Below the pieces are notes generated by a model. That model saw nothing but the letters and a program-made list of their open reading frames with translations. It was not told where the DNA came from and searched no databases. From assembly GCF_006539505.1 (NCBI RefSeq), contig NZ_BJND01000028.1:62001-126000 (forward strand): a stretch of DNA of 64,000 nucleotides, read 5' to 3'. The position numbers and the translations under genes are program-made. The DNA is from Streptomyces spinoverrucosus (GTDB lineage Bacteria > Actinomycetota > Actinomycetes > Streptomycetales > Streptomycetaceae). How positions within the stretch are numbered: the first letter of the stretch is position 1; every line of letters starts with the position of its first letter. Positions 33,284-40,741 of this stretch are shown here, piece by piece.

Positions 33284-33568
33284 TCAGCGGCTCGGGCGGC
33301 AACCGCCTCGGCATGCGGGCGGGATGTCTTCGTCAGCGATGCATCGAGTCAAAGGCAGGTGGAGGGACTGGAGGGCGGCGAAGGTGTTAAACGCCCAGAT
33401 CGGGACGGGTCCGGGCCCTCCGCCGTCCAGAACCTCCGCCACCGCGGTCAGCCAGCCGGTGGCCTGCTCGCGCGTCAGGCCAGGAGCCTGGAGGACACGC
33501 GTGAGCGCACGGGCCAGCCGGGCGTCTTCCAACTGCATGTATCGGTAGTCGGCTTGCGGCGCCGTCAT
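33284..33568 (-). CDS. Small hypothetical protein (94 aa)
   Basis: The frame from the ATG at 33568 gives a protein-like sequence: a helical N-terminal half (YRYMQLEDARLARALTRVL), TREQATGWLTAVAEVLDG and a hydrophobic C-terminal segment with two Cys residues. The ribosome site is weak. I do not recognise a family. It lies in the disturbed region between the IS remnant and the DIHAT peptide gene, and may be part of an old mobile element. Confidence 0.45.
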   Translation of the reverse strand: MTAPQADYRYMQLEDARLARALTRVLQAPGLTREQATGWLTAVAEVLDGGGPGPVPIWAFNTFAALQSLHLPLTRCIADEDIPPACRGGCRPSR

Positions 33569-33744
33569 CCTGCATGCACACAGCTCGAGTAGTCCCGTAC
33601 GGCGGTGGGGGTAGGGCCTTCGCGAACGCGGCCATAGCGTCGGCGCCGTGTGCGACGGCATGCAACCGTCATACCAGGGTTCTGCAGCCTCCTGCGTCAC
33701 GAGGCCGGGGACGCTGTCTCCACGTGTCAGAACCGAGCAGAGGA

Positions 33745-33951
33745 TCAGCGGTGCGAAAGTTCGAGCGTGAATCTCCGAATGGGTGAACCGACTATGGCGG
33801 AGTCGCCGAGGACCTCGAGGACTGCGTCGAAATGTCCTTCTCTGATCAGCAACGCCGACAACTCGTCGGCGAGGCGAGATGCCGGTACGGCCTCGGGATA
33901 GGAGAAGTCACTAGCCGCAGTCGACCGCCAGTCGACGAGGTCAACAGTCAT
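33745..33951 (-). CDS. Small hypothetical protein (68 aa)
   Basis: This short frame encodes an acidic protein with alternating hydrophobic residues (ASRLADELSALLIREGHFDAVLEVLGDSAI), which looks like real coding sequence. There is no clear ribosome site before the ATG at 33951, and I recognise no family. It could be the C-terminal remnant of a longer gene. Confidence 0.4.
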   Translation of the reverse strand: MTVDLVDWRSTAASDFSYPEAVPASRLADELSALLIREGHFDAVLEVLGDSAIVGSPIRRFTLELSHR

Positions 33952-34044
33952 TGCGTCAGGCTTTCATACGGCCGACGAAGGCCAGCAACGGTCTCTCTCA
34001 ACATCACAGGCCCACCGAACGAGACATCGTCTTGGAGCGCGCGT

Positions 34045-34080
34045 CGGCCGCGGCGGCTCCCCTCCGGGCCGTCGCGGCCG
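34045..34080 (-). terminator. Hairpin with TCCCCTCCGG loop (copy 2)
   Basis: CGGCCGCGGCGGC at 34045-34057 pairs with GCCGTCGCGGCCG at 34068-34080, with one G-T wobble, around the loop TCCCCTCCGG. It lies 18 nt past the stop of the DIHAT peptide gene and is its likely terminator. The hairpin at 27865-27890 has the same loop. Confidence 0.7.
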
Positions 34081-34098
34081 AACGCCGGGCGAGGACGC

Positions 34099-34281
34099 TT
34101 ACCTCGTCGGCTTGAAGGGCTCCGACGTCGCGTGGATGTCCTTCGTCTCGAGCGGCTCGTCGGTGGCGTGGATGTCCCCCTGGGTGGTCGCACCGCCCTC
34201 GGTCTCCGGCGCGTCGTCGGCCGCGGCGGGCTCGGAAGTGGCGTGGATGTCCTGCGGCTTGACGACGGGCTCGTCGCTCAT
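34099..34281 (-). CDS. 60-aa repeat peptide with three DIHAT(S/D)EP units
   Basis: The peptide is acidic and hydrophilic, without signal peptide or Cys. It carries three near-identical units: QDIHATSEP near residue 10, GDIHATDEP near 35 and KDIHATSEP near 48, separated by Ala/Glu/Thr-rich spacers. GGGGAG lies 10 nt before the ATG. I recall short Streptomyces proteins with N/D-x-HAT-x-E-P repeats annotated loosely as sigma-like proteins, without known function. It lies downstream of a SARP-NB-ARC-TPR regulator on the same strand (188 nt apart). Repeated cores suggest a precursor or signalling peptide, but that is inference. Confidence 0.75.
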   Translation of the reverse strand: MSDEPVVKPQDIHATSEPAAADDAPETEGGATTQGDIHATDEPLETKDIHATSEPFKPTR

Positions 34282-34469
34282 GATCGTTCGCTCCCCACTT
34301 GGAGTGTTCCGTGGCTTGAGGGCCCGCCCGGTCACTCCCCCGAGGGTGACCAGACGGGCGTTCGGGCCGCTCACCTTAGTTCGTCTGCCCCCCGACGCGA
34401 CGGACTCGGCCCGCAGAAAGAAGGATGGCGTTCGGCGATAAACGAATGATGAACGCCCCCGGGGGGGTG

Positions 34470-37415
34470 TCAGGCCGCTCGGAGTGGCGTCAGGAGTGCG
34501 CGGACCTCGGCGGCCTCCGGTGAGTCCAACTCCTCGTAGACGCGGACGGCTTCCTGCCAGCAGACCTGGGCGCGGCCCGAGTGGCCGATGCCGGAGAGCG
34601 CACGGCCGAGGACGGTGAGGACGTTGGCTCGGCGCCACTCCCCGCCGATGCCCCGCAGCACGGTCAACGCCATCTCCGCGTTCGCGGCCGCCTGCGGGAA
34701 GCGCCGCCCGGCGATGTCGACCTCGGCCAGGCGGAAGAGGGTCATGCCCTCCCACAGCCGCTGACGGCTGTCGCGGAAGACCTCCAGCGCCTCCAGCAGC
34801 CGGTTCGCCGCCGCGTCGAGCTGCCCGCTCTGCGTGAGCGCCACGCCCAGGGCGTAGCGGCCGTTGGCGCCGCGCATGGAGTTCCCCATGGTGTCGTAGA
34901 TCTCCATGCCCTCCTGGGCCAGGGCGACGGCGCTCTGCGTCCGCCCGGTCGCCAGGTGGATCCGGGAGAGGTTGCACAGGGCGCTGGCCTCGCCCGGCCG
35001 GTCTCCGAGGGTGCGGAAGTGCTCGATGGCCTGGGAGAGGTGTTCCTCGCCCTCCGCGTTGCGGTTCTGGTAGAGCGCGATGACGCCGCGGGCGTTGTGG
35101 GCCCAGCACACGGGCAGCAGGTCCGCCGCCTCGCGGGCCCGGCGGATGACCTGCTCGGCCTCCCGGTCGGCCATGTCGAACCGCCCGCCGTCGATATGGG
35201 CGTGGGCCAGCGTCATGAGGGCCCGCGCCTCCTCCTGCGCCACACCGACCTGGTGGGCGGCGTCCAGCAGGGCCTTCGCCGTGGCCTCGTACTCCCGGGA
35301 GTTGGCCCCCGACTCCGAGAGGTCGTGCGCGGCCCACAGCAGGTCGATGGCCCGGCGGAGGCTGGCCGGCCGGTCGGCGCTCTGCCGGGCGAACGCCAGC
35401 AGGCAGTTGGCCTCGGTGTAGAGCCAGTCCCGGGCGGACGCGCGGTCCGGGAATGCGAGGCCGGGGCGGTCGGTGGCCGCGAGGTGGTCCACCAGCCGGT
35501 CGCCGGGCCGCTCGATCGCGTACACGCCCGCCGCCGTGGCCAGGTAGAAGTCCAGCAGCCGGGACATCGCCGCGTCGCGCTCACCCGGCGGGTGCTCGTC
35601 CCGCTCGGCGCAGGCACGCGCGTAGAGCCGCACGAGATCATGGAAGCGGTAGCGGCCGGGGGCCGCCGATTCCAGCAGGGAGGTGTCGACCAGCGACTCC
35701 AGCAGGTCCTCGGCGTCCTCGACGGCCAGATCCAGCACCGCCGCGGCCCCCGCCAGCGAGGTGTCCGGACCGTCCGCCAGCCCCAGCAGGCGGAACGCGC
35801 GGGCCTGGGCGGGCTCCAGTTGGCCGTAGCCCAGCTCGAAGGTCGCCTTCACGGCGAGGTCGCCGGCCTGGAGTTCGTCCAGGCGGCGGCGTTCGTCCGC
35901 GAGCTTCGCCGCCAGGACCGAGACCGTCCAGGTGCGGCGGGCCGCCAGGCGGGACGCCGCGATGCGGATCGCCAGCGGGAGGAAGCCGCACGCGGCGACC
36001 ACGTCCAGCGCGGCCTCCCGTTCGGCGGCGACCCGCTCCTCGCCCACGATCTTCGTGAAGAGCGACAGCGCCTCGTCGGGGGACATCACGTCCAGGTCGA
36101 CCAGGTGCGCCCCGGCGAGGTCCACCATCCGCACCCGGGACGTCACGAGCGCCGCGCACCCCTCCGTCCCGGGCAGCAGTGGCCGTACCTGCGCGGCGTC
36201 GCGGGCGTTGTCCAGGAGCACCAGCACCCGGCGGCCGTCCAGCACCGACCGGTACAGTGCCGCCCGTTCCTCCAGGGAGTCCGGAATGGCGGAATCCGCG
36301 GTGCCCAACGCCCGCAGGAACGAGCCCAGCACCGTCTCCGGTTCCGCCGCCCGTGGACCGGCGCCCTGGAGGTCGACGTACAGCTGCCCGTCCGGGAACG
36401 CCGAACGCGCCTGATGCGCCACATGGACGGCCAGGGTCGTCTTGCCGACGCCGCCGATCCCGGCCAGCGCCGACACGGCCATCACGCGGCCCTCCGCCGA
36501 CGCCAGCACCTCGCTCAGCTCGGCCACGAAGGAGGCACGGCCCGTGAAGTCGGGGACCGTCGCGGGGAGTTGCGCCGGTCGGACCGGGGTCACGGGCGGT
36601 TCCGCGACCGGCGCCGACGGCTCCGCCAGCCCGAGGTCCGCCGTCAGGATCCGGTGCTGCAACTCCCGTAGTCCGGGCCGTGGCTCCACGCCCAGCTCGT
36701 CCGCCAGCAGGCGCCGTGTGTCGGCGTACACCGCCAGCGCCTCCGCCTGCCGGCCCGACCGGTACAGCGCCAGCATCAGCAGCTCGCGCAGCCGTTCCCG
36801 CAGGGGGTGCGCCGCCGTCAGGGCGGTGAGCTCGGAGACCGCCTCGGCGTGGCAGCCCTGCTCCAGGTCCATGTCCAGTCGGGATTCGAGGAGTTGCAGC
36901 CGCCACTCCTCCAGCCGTACGCGCTGTGCCTCGGCGTACGGCCCCGGCACCCCCGCCAGCGCCTCCCCGTCCCACAGGTCCAGCGCCCGCCCCAGCACCT
37001 TCCGCGCCTGGCCCAGGTCACCGGCGGCCCGCGCCTTCTCCGCGTCCGCCGCCAGGTCCTGCGCCACCGCCAGGTCCAGGGCGCCGTCCCCGATCGACCG
37101 GATCGCGTAGCCGCCGGACTCGCTGACCAGCACATCGGCGTCCAGCGCCTTGCGCAGCCGTGAGGCATACGTCCGCACCGCCGCCAGCGCCTGCGACGGC
37201 GGCTCCTCGCCCCACAGCGCGTCGATCAGCTGCGCCGCGGTCGCCGTACGGCCCTCGCGCAGCAGCAGCGCGGCCAGCAGGGCGCGTTGCTGCGGGGAAC
37301 CCGTGGCGAGCGGCTCGCCACCACGCCAGGCACGCACCGGTCCGAGCACACTGAAGCGCAGCGCGACGGGCTCGTCCACACCGCCCGGACGCCTCTGTGC
37401 CGGCACCCCGTCCAT
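34470..37415 (-). CDS. AfsR-like SARP-NB-ARC-TPR transcriptional regulator
   Basis: The 981-residue protein is built like AfsR. An OmpR-type winged-helix SARP DNA-binding domain and bacterial transcriptional activator domain occupy about residues 18-255. A NB-ARC/STAND ATPase follows, with the P-loop GIGGVGKTTLA near 318 and VLVLLDNARD (Walker B) near 395. TPR repeats fill about 640-970. The ATG at 37415 has AGGGGGAC upstream. Such proteins activate secondary-metabolism or developmental genes when a signal relieves TPR/NB-ARC inhibition. No biosynthetic cluster is adjacent; a DIHAT-repeat peptide gene follows directly. Confidence 0.93.
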   Translation of the reverse strand: MDGVPAQRRPGGVDEPVALRFSVLGPVRAWRGGEPLATGSPQQRALLAALLLREGRTATAAQLIDALWGEEPPSQALAAVRTYASRLRKALDADVLVSESGGYAIRSIGDGALDLAVAQDLAADAEKARAAGDLGQARKVLGRALDLWDGEALAGVPGPYAEAQRVRLEEWRLQLLESRLDMDLEQGCHAEAVSELTALTAAHPLRERLRELLMLALYRSGRQAEALAVYADTRRLLADELGVEPRPGLRELQHRILTADLGLAEPSAPVAEPPVTPVRPAQLPATVPDFTGRASFVAELSEVLASAEGRVMAVSALAGIGGVGKTTLAVHVAHQARSAFPDGQLYVDLQGAGPRAAEPETVLGSFLRALGTADSAIPDSLEERAALYRSVLDGRRVLVLLDNARDAAQVRPLLPGTEGCAALVTSRVRMVDLAGAHLVDLDVMSPDEALSLFTKIVGEERVAAEREAALDVVAACGFLPLAIRIAASRLAARRTWTVSVLAAKLADERRRLDELQAGDLAVKATFELGYGQLEPAQARAFRLLGLADGPDTSLAGAAAVLDLAVEDAEDLLESLVDTSLLESAAPGRYRFHDLVRLYARACAERDEHPPGERDAAMSRLLDFYLATAAGVYAIERPGDRLVDHLAATDRPGLAFPDRASARDWLYTEANCLLAFARQSADRPASLRRAIDLLWAAHDLSESGANSREYEATAKALLDAAHQVGVAQEEARALMTLAHAHIDGGRFDMADREAEQVIRRAREAADLLPVCWAHNARGVIALYQNRNAEGEEHLSQAIEHFRTLGDRPGEASALCNLSRIHLATGRTQSAVALAQEGMEIYDTMGNSMRGANGRYALGVALTQSGQLDAAANRLLEALEVFRDSRQRLWEGMTLFRLAEVDIAGRRFPQAAANAEMALTVLRGIGGEWRRANVLTVLGRALSGIGHSGRAQVCWQEAVRVYEELDSPEAAEVRALLTPLRAA

Positions 37416-37494
37416 AGCCGTCCCCCTAGACAACCTGAGCAACCCTGTCAGTTTGCCTTGCTCATGGCAGATGCGTCAGCCGCCGAGACCGCAG

Positions 37495-38027
37495 TCACAG
37501 CTGGGTGCACGGGATCCCACAAGCCCCACACACCCTCTTCGCACACTTCCGCACTGACCTGAGCACGAAGGGCCGTCCGAGATACACCTGCGGTCGGTTC
37601 ACGCCGCCCAGGTCGCGGTACGGCAGGTCGATGACGGGGCAGTCCGACACACCGAGCTGTTGCTCGGTTTCCGCGACGATCCTCTTCTCCAGCAGCTGGT
37701 CAGCCAGCCCAGCATGGCCGGGTATGAGATGCACGTTGGTCTCCGGCTTGGAGATCACGCTGTCCGTGCTGTGTGTGGCCGTGGTGGACGGCGGCTTGTA
37801 GGTGATCTCCGGGAAGTCGCCTCGCTGACGAACCCGCAGACATTCGACGGTCTTCATGTAGTCCACGCCCGGGCAGCTGTAGTAGGTGTCCACCTCCGTC
37901 ACAGGCGCGTCGGGCTTGCAGCCCAGGCCCGCCAGCATCCGCGTCAGACCCTGTCCGCCGCCGGCCAGCGCCCGCTTGCGTTGGTGGCGGCGGTCTTCAG
38001 AGCGGTGGTGAACGTGGAACCAGGCAC
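37495..38027 (-). pseudogene. Decayed CYTH-domain (class IV adenylate cyclase-like) gene
   Basis: A GTG at 38027 with AGGAG upstream begins VPGSTFTTALKTAAT, but one base is missing near 37982; correcting it joins to KRKRALAGGGQGLTRMLAG and then VDTYYSCPGVDYMKTVECLR and VRQRGDFPEITYKP, the N-terminal half of a CyaB-like CYTH tunnel fold. After DQLLE the sequence jumps to AETEQQLGVSDCPVIDLPYR, the family C-terminus, so the central strands (about 40-50 residues) are deleted. Frameshift plus internal deletion make it non-functional. From 37938 the frame is open and could still give a 147-residue protein. Family assignment is from memory of CYTH sequences. Confidence 0.6.
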
Positions 38028-38142
38028 GTGCACTCCTGGGGACGTGGGACCCGCCCCGCCAAAGGTCGTGCGGAGCCTCCGGCGGGACGGGCTCTGCTGG
38101 TGTGCGGTCTCCGTGCGGCCCCCTTCATGCCGGGGCGGGCGT

Positions 38143-38334
38143 TCAGGTGCCAGGCCGTGTGTTGTAGGCGTGGCAGGAGCAACCGCACCGGCGCTGGAGC
38201 AGGATGCCCGTCGAGTGGGGCAGCGGGATGTCCTGGGTCTGGCGGCAGTCACGGTGGAGCTCGCTGTATCCCGGGGCCCTCGCGAGTGTGCATTCCGCCG
38301 ACAGGGGCGCGCGCTCCGTCGCGGGGGCGGTCAT
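38143..38334 (-). CDS. Small Cys-rich hypothetical protein (63 aa)
   Basis: This is the last gene of a four-gene coupled cassette. Its ATG overlaps the stop of the DUF6415 gene (ATGA at 38331-38334). It contains LLQRRCGCSCHA near the C-terminus and two further Cys residues, so a metal-binding or redox role is possible. I recognise no family. Confidence 0.55.
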   Translation of the reverse strand: MTAPATERAPLSAECTLARAPGYSELHRDCRQTQDIPLPHSTGILLQRRCGCSCHAYNTRPGT

Positions 38335-38681
38335 GGCCCGCCCTGCCCGGCCGGGCTGCTGCTCAGCTGCTCATAGCGATCGCACAGGGCGGTATGGCAG
38401 TGTGCGAGCTCCCGGTGTACCTCCGCTCCCGGAGGCGGGCCGGACGTCAGCAGCCTGCGCGCTACCCACACCAACGTCAGCGCGCTGTCGCGGGGCGGGT
38501 AGTACCTGGGCAGCCTCAGCGCGGCCGTCTCCACCTCGGGAATGAGGAGATCGATGTGCCCCCGCAGCTGGAGCGTGAGCGTCTCCAGCTCCTCGGAGCT
38601 GGGCGGTTCGGCGTCGTCGGCGAGCAGCCGGTGCGCGGTGCTGCGCATGGTCCCGATGTCGATCGGGTGGGAGGTGTTCAC
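38331..38681 (-). CDS. DUF6415 family protein
   Basis: The 116-residue helical protein has the pattern SSEELETLTLQLRGHIDLLIPEVE followed by a Leu/Arg-rich C-terminal helix, which I associate with DUF6415 (labelled in databases as natural-product biosynthesis protein without proven function). It is coupled by ATGA overlaps both upstream (38678-38681) and downstream (38331-38334). These cassettes commonly accompany XRE/TPR regulators in Streptomyces, as here. Confidence 0.72.
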   Translation of the reverse strand: MNTSHPIDIGTMRSTAHRLLADDAEPPSSEELETLTLQLRGHIDLLIPEVETAALRLPRYYPPRDSALTLVWVARRLLTSGPPPGAEVHRELAHCHTALCDRYEQLSSSPAGQGGP

Positions 38682-38905
38682 GGTCGCAGCTCACCCCTGG
38701 ACCGGGCGTTGGCGGCCGCGACGGCAGCGCTGAGGCCCTCAGAGACCGTGACCGGCTTCAGGTTTTCCGGCTTGGCATCCCACTCCCGGCCACCGCCGAC
38801 GGGCCGCAGCTGCACGTACGGGCCCTCGAAGCCCATCACCTTGCCGACCTTCCTGGTGACGGTCTCCTCGACGGTCTCGTGGAGCAAGGGCTTGTACGCC
38901 GTCAT
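38678..38905 (-). CDS. Small basic hypothetical protein (75 aa)
   Basis: The protein contains TRKVGKVMGFEGPYVQLRPV and a W in REWDAKPENLKP, giving a short beta-barrel-like (SH3-like) appearance. Its ATG overlaps the stop of the upstream gene (38902-38905) and its stop overlaps the DUF6415 start. This kind of small protein is frequent in Streptomyces XRE cassettes, but no function is known to me. Confidence 0.65.
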   Translation of the reverse strand: MTAYKPLLHETVEETVTRKVGKVMGFEGPYVQLRPVGGGREWDAKPENLKPVTVSEGLSAAVAAANARSRGELRP

Positions 38906-39210
38906 CGCCACTGCGCCTCCCCGGCCGGTGCCACGAACACCCGCGCGCGCTCTTGCGGAGGTAGTACGTACGCGCGCACGAGGGCGCTCGTCTGGGGCTC
39001 CCAGACGGAGGGCACGGCGGCCGGCCAGAGGTGGGCGGCCCTGCGGCGGCGCGCACCGGCGAGGATGGCGCCCCACATCTCCGGGGACGGGCAATCCGCC
39101 GAGTCCGGCAAGACCGTGCGAACCGTGGCGGTGCGGGCGTTCGTGCCGGGCGCACGCCGCCCGAACACGCGGTCTCTCAGCCCTGCGAGAGCCCGTGGTA
39201 CAGATGGCAT
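38902..39210 (-). CDS. Hypothetical protein (102 aa), first gene of DUF6415 cassette
   Basis: The product has a basic N-terminus (RALAGLRDRVFGRRAP) and a Trp-containing central segment (SPEMWGAILAGARRRRAAHL); no domain is recognised. It is the first of four minus-strand genes linked by ATGA overlaps. About 100 nt upstream is a pair of GGGTACGG-N2-CCTACCC operators, so transcription of the whole cassette is probably controlled there by the XRE regulator encoded upstream. Confidence 0.6.
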   Translation of the reverse strand: MPSVPRALAGLRDRVFGRRAPGTNARTATVRTVLPDSADCPSPEMWGAILAGARRRRAAHLWPAAVPSVWEPQTSALVRAYVLPPQERARVFVAPAGEAQWR

Positions 39211-39311
39211 CGTCGACGCTCCTCAGTAGCGTTGGCCACGCCCCGGGACCGTTCGCGCGGTCGCCGGGGTCATCTGAGCTGTCGACGTTATGGGCGGTTG
39301 AGAGCGCGAAG

Positions 39312-39328
39312 GGGTACGGCCCCTACCC
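39312..39328. promoter_or_regulatory. Paired operator A (GGGTACGG-CC-CCTACCC)
   Basis: This 17-bp near-palindrome (GGGTA ... TACCC) lies in the gap between the XRE regulator gene and the four-gene cassette. A second copy starts 27 nt downstream. The 2.5-turn spacing places both on nearly opposite helix faces. Confidence 0.6.
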
Positions 39329-39338
39329 TCATGGCGAA

Positions 39339-39355
39339 GGGTACGGTTCCTACCC
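39339..39355. promoter_or_regulatory. Paired operator B (GGGTACGG-TT-CCTACCC)
   Basis: This is the second copy of the 17-bp near-palindrome, 9 nt from the XRE gene stop at 39365. It differs from copy A only in the two central bases. The pair probably controls the cassette at 38143-39210. Confidence 0.6.
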
Positions 39356-39364
39356 GTTGCGTGA

Positions 39365-40621
39365 TCACACAGGCACAGCCAGTTTCCGAGCCAGTTTGAG
39401 CGCGTCATCGCGAACCACGAATGGCCCCGATTTCACCAACTCCGGCAGAACGCTCCGCGTGTGCAGGTTGTACTCGACCGTCTCCGGGGACTCCTCGTAG
39501 GCCTTCTTGAGCAGGGCGACAGCCGACACGCGCTCCCCGACCAAGCCGTACGCGCGGGCCGTCTCGATCAGGTGGTACGAACGGCGGGTGGCCGACGGAA
39601 TCCGGTTCAAGTCGAGGGAGTCGGCAACCTGGAGCGCCTTGCCCGGCTGGACCAAGTCGTTGTGCATGGTGATCGCGTAGCCGTCGACGATGCCCCGCCC
39701 GAACATCAGCCATGGGTGCGCGTAGTCGTCCCCGAGCTGGCGGGCCGCGGCATCGGCCTTGTCCCAGTACCGCCATGCGTCCCCGGCCTGCCCAGTCTTC
39801 GCGTACGACAGGGCAACCGCCAGGTGGAGCAGCCCGCGGCGGGCGATGTGGTCCGGGTCGTCGTTGGATGGCAATAGTTCGGCTGCCTGCTCGGCGAGGT
39901 CGACGCGCGCTTCTGCAGCCTCCCCGGCGTCCCTGTGGACGTGATTGACATACCAGGCAGCGCCGGCGATTGCGCGCGGGCTGTCGGCGTCCTGGGCCGC
40001 GGCCATGGCGCGGTCGCCGGTGACCATCACCAAATCGGGGGCAGGCTGGAAGCTCAGGAAGAGTTGAGCCAGGTGATACGTCTCGGCGAGCGCGACCAGA
40101 GCCCGTCGGCGGTCGGCTCCGTCGAGGGCGCGGGTGGCGTGCCGGGTGTCCGCAAGCAGTGCGGGCAGGAGGGCGACGATGCGGGACCGGTTGCCCTCGA
40201 TGGTGTTCCTCGGGCCGGTGCGGCGGTCATGGGCGTGCCACAGCTTCCACGCCTGACGCAGGCGCGCAGCTAGCACGTCTGCCGGCTCTGGTTCCCGGTC
40301 GGCGGGCGCGAGTTGGTAGGTGGTCAGTGCGCGCTTCATGACGGGCAAAGCGCCGTGCTGGGCCTTGCTGTAGGTCGTGGCGGCGATGCGCTCCTCTCCG
40401 GTCAGTTCGGCGAGGTCCTCGACGCCGAGGACATGCGCGAGCCGGAGGAGTTTCGGCAGTCGGGGCATTCCGATGCGGCCGGTCTCGATGGCTTTTACCC
40501 ACTCGGTGGACTGGTCCATGAGTCCTGCCACCACGGCCCTGGTCTTGCCTGTGCGTTCGCGAGCGTGTTGAACTCGCTGTCCGAACGTCGTGGGGGCTGG
40601 AATGTCGGTTTGCTCAGGCAT
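39365..40621 (-). CDS. XRE-family HTH regulator with TPR-like C-terminal domain
   Basis: The 418-residue protein has an N-terminal XRE helix-turn-helix at about residues 12-70 (FGQRVQHARERTGKTRAVVA, MDQSTEWVKAIETGRIGMPR) and a long all-helical C-terminus with TPR-like pairs (LALAVALSYAKTGQAGDAWRY-type). This architecture is widespread in Streptomyces, where it often controls small gene cassettes and natural-product genes. The ATG at 40621 is followed directly by the HTH. The downstream operators at 39312-39355 are candidate targets. Confidence 0.85.
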   Translation of the reverse strand: MPEQTDIPAPTTFGQRVQHARERTGKTRAVVAGLMDQSTEWVKAIETGRIGMPRLPKLLRLAHVLGVEDLAELTGEERIAATTYSKAQHGALPVMKRALTTYQLAPADREPEPADVLAARLRQAWKLWHAHDRRTGPRNTIEGNRSRIVALLPALLADTRHATRALDGADRRRALVALAETYHLAQLFLSFQPAPDLVMVTGDRAMAAAQDADSPRAIAGAAWYVNHVHRDAGEAAEARVDLAEQAAELLPSNDDPDHIARRGLLHLAVALSYAKTGQAGDAWRYWDKADAAARQLGDDYAHPWLMFGRGIVDGYAITMHNDLVQPGKALQVADSLDLNRIPSATRRSYHLIETARAYGLVGERVSAVALLKKAYEESPETVEYNLHTRSVLPELVKSGPFVVRDDALKLARKLAVPV

Positions 40622-40741
40622 CCTGAACTCCGTTCTGACGTCGCACTCAGAACGGTACCCCCAGCGTTGCTGGGAGTAGCAGCGTTCGGCCCCTCTCATC
40701 GCGTGGATCACCACAACCGTGATCCACTTTCGCGACAGGCC

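Noticed and set aside
40633..40655. GTTCTGA-N8-TCAGAAC repeat upstream of the XRE regulator, considered as a regulon operator
   Set aside because: The arms and spacing differ from the 6-3-6 palindrome; it could be a separate operator or chance, so no feature was made.
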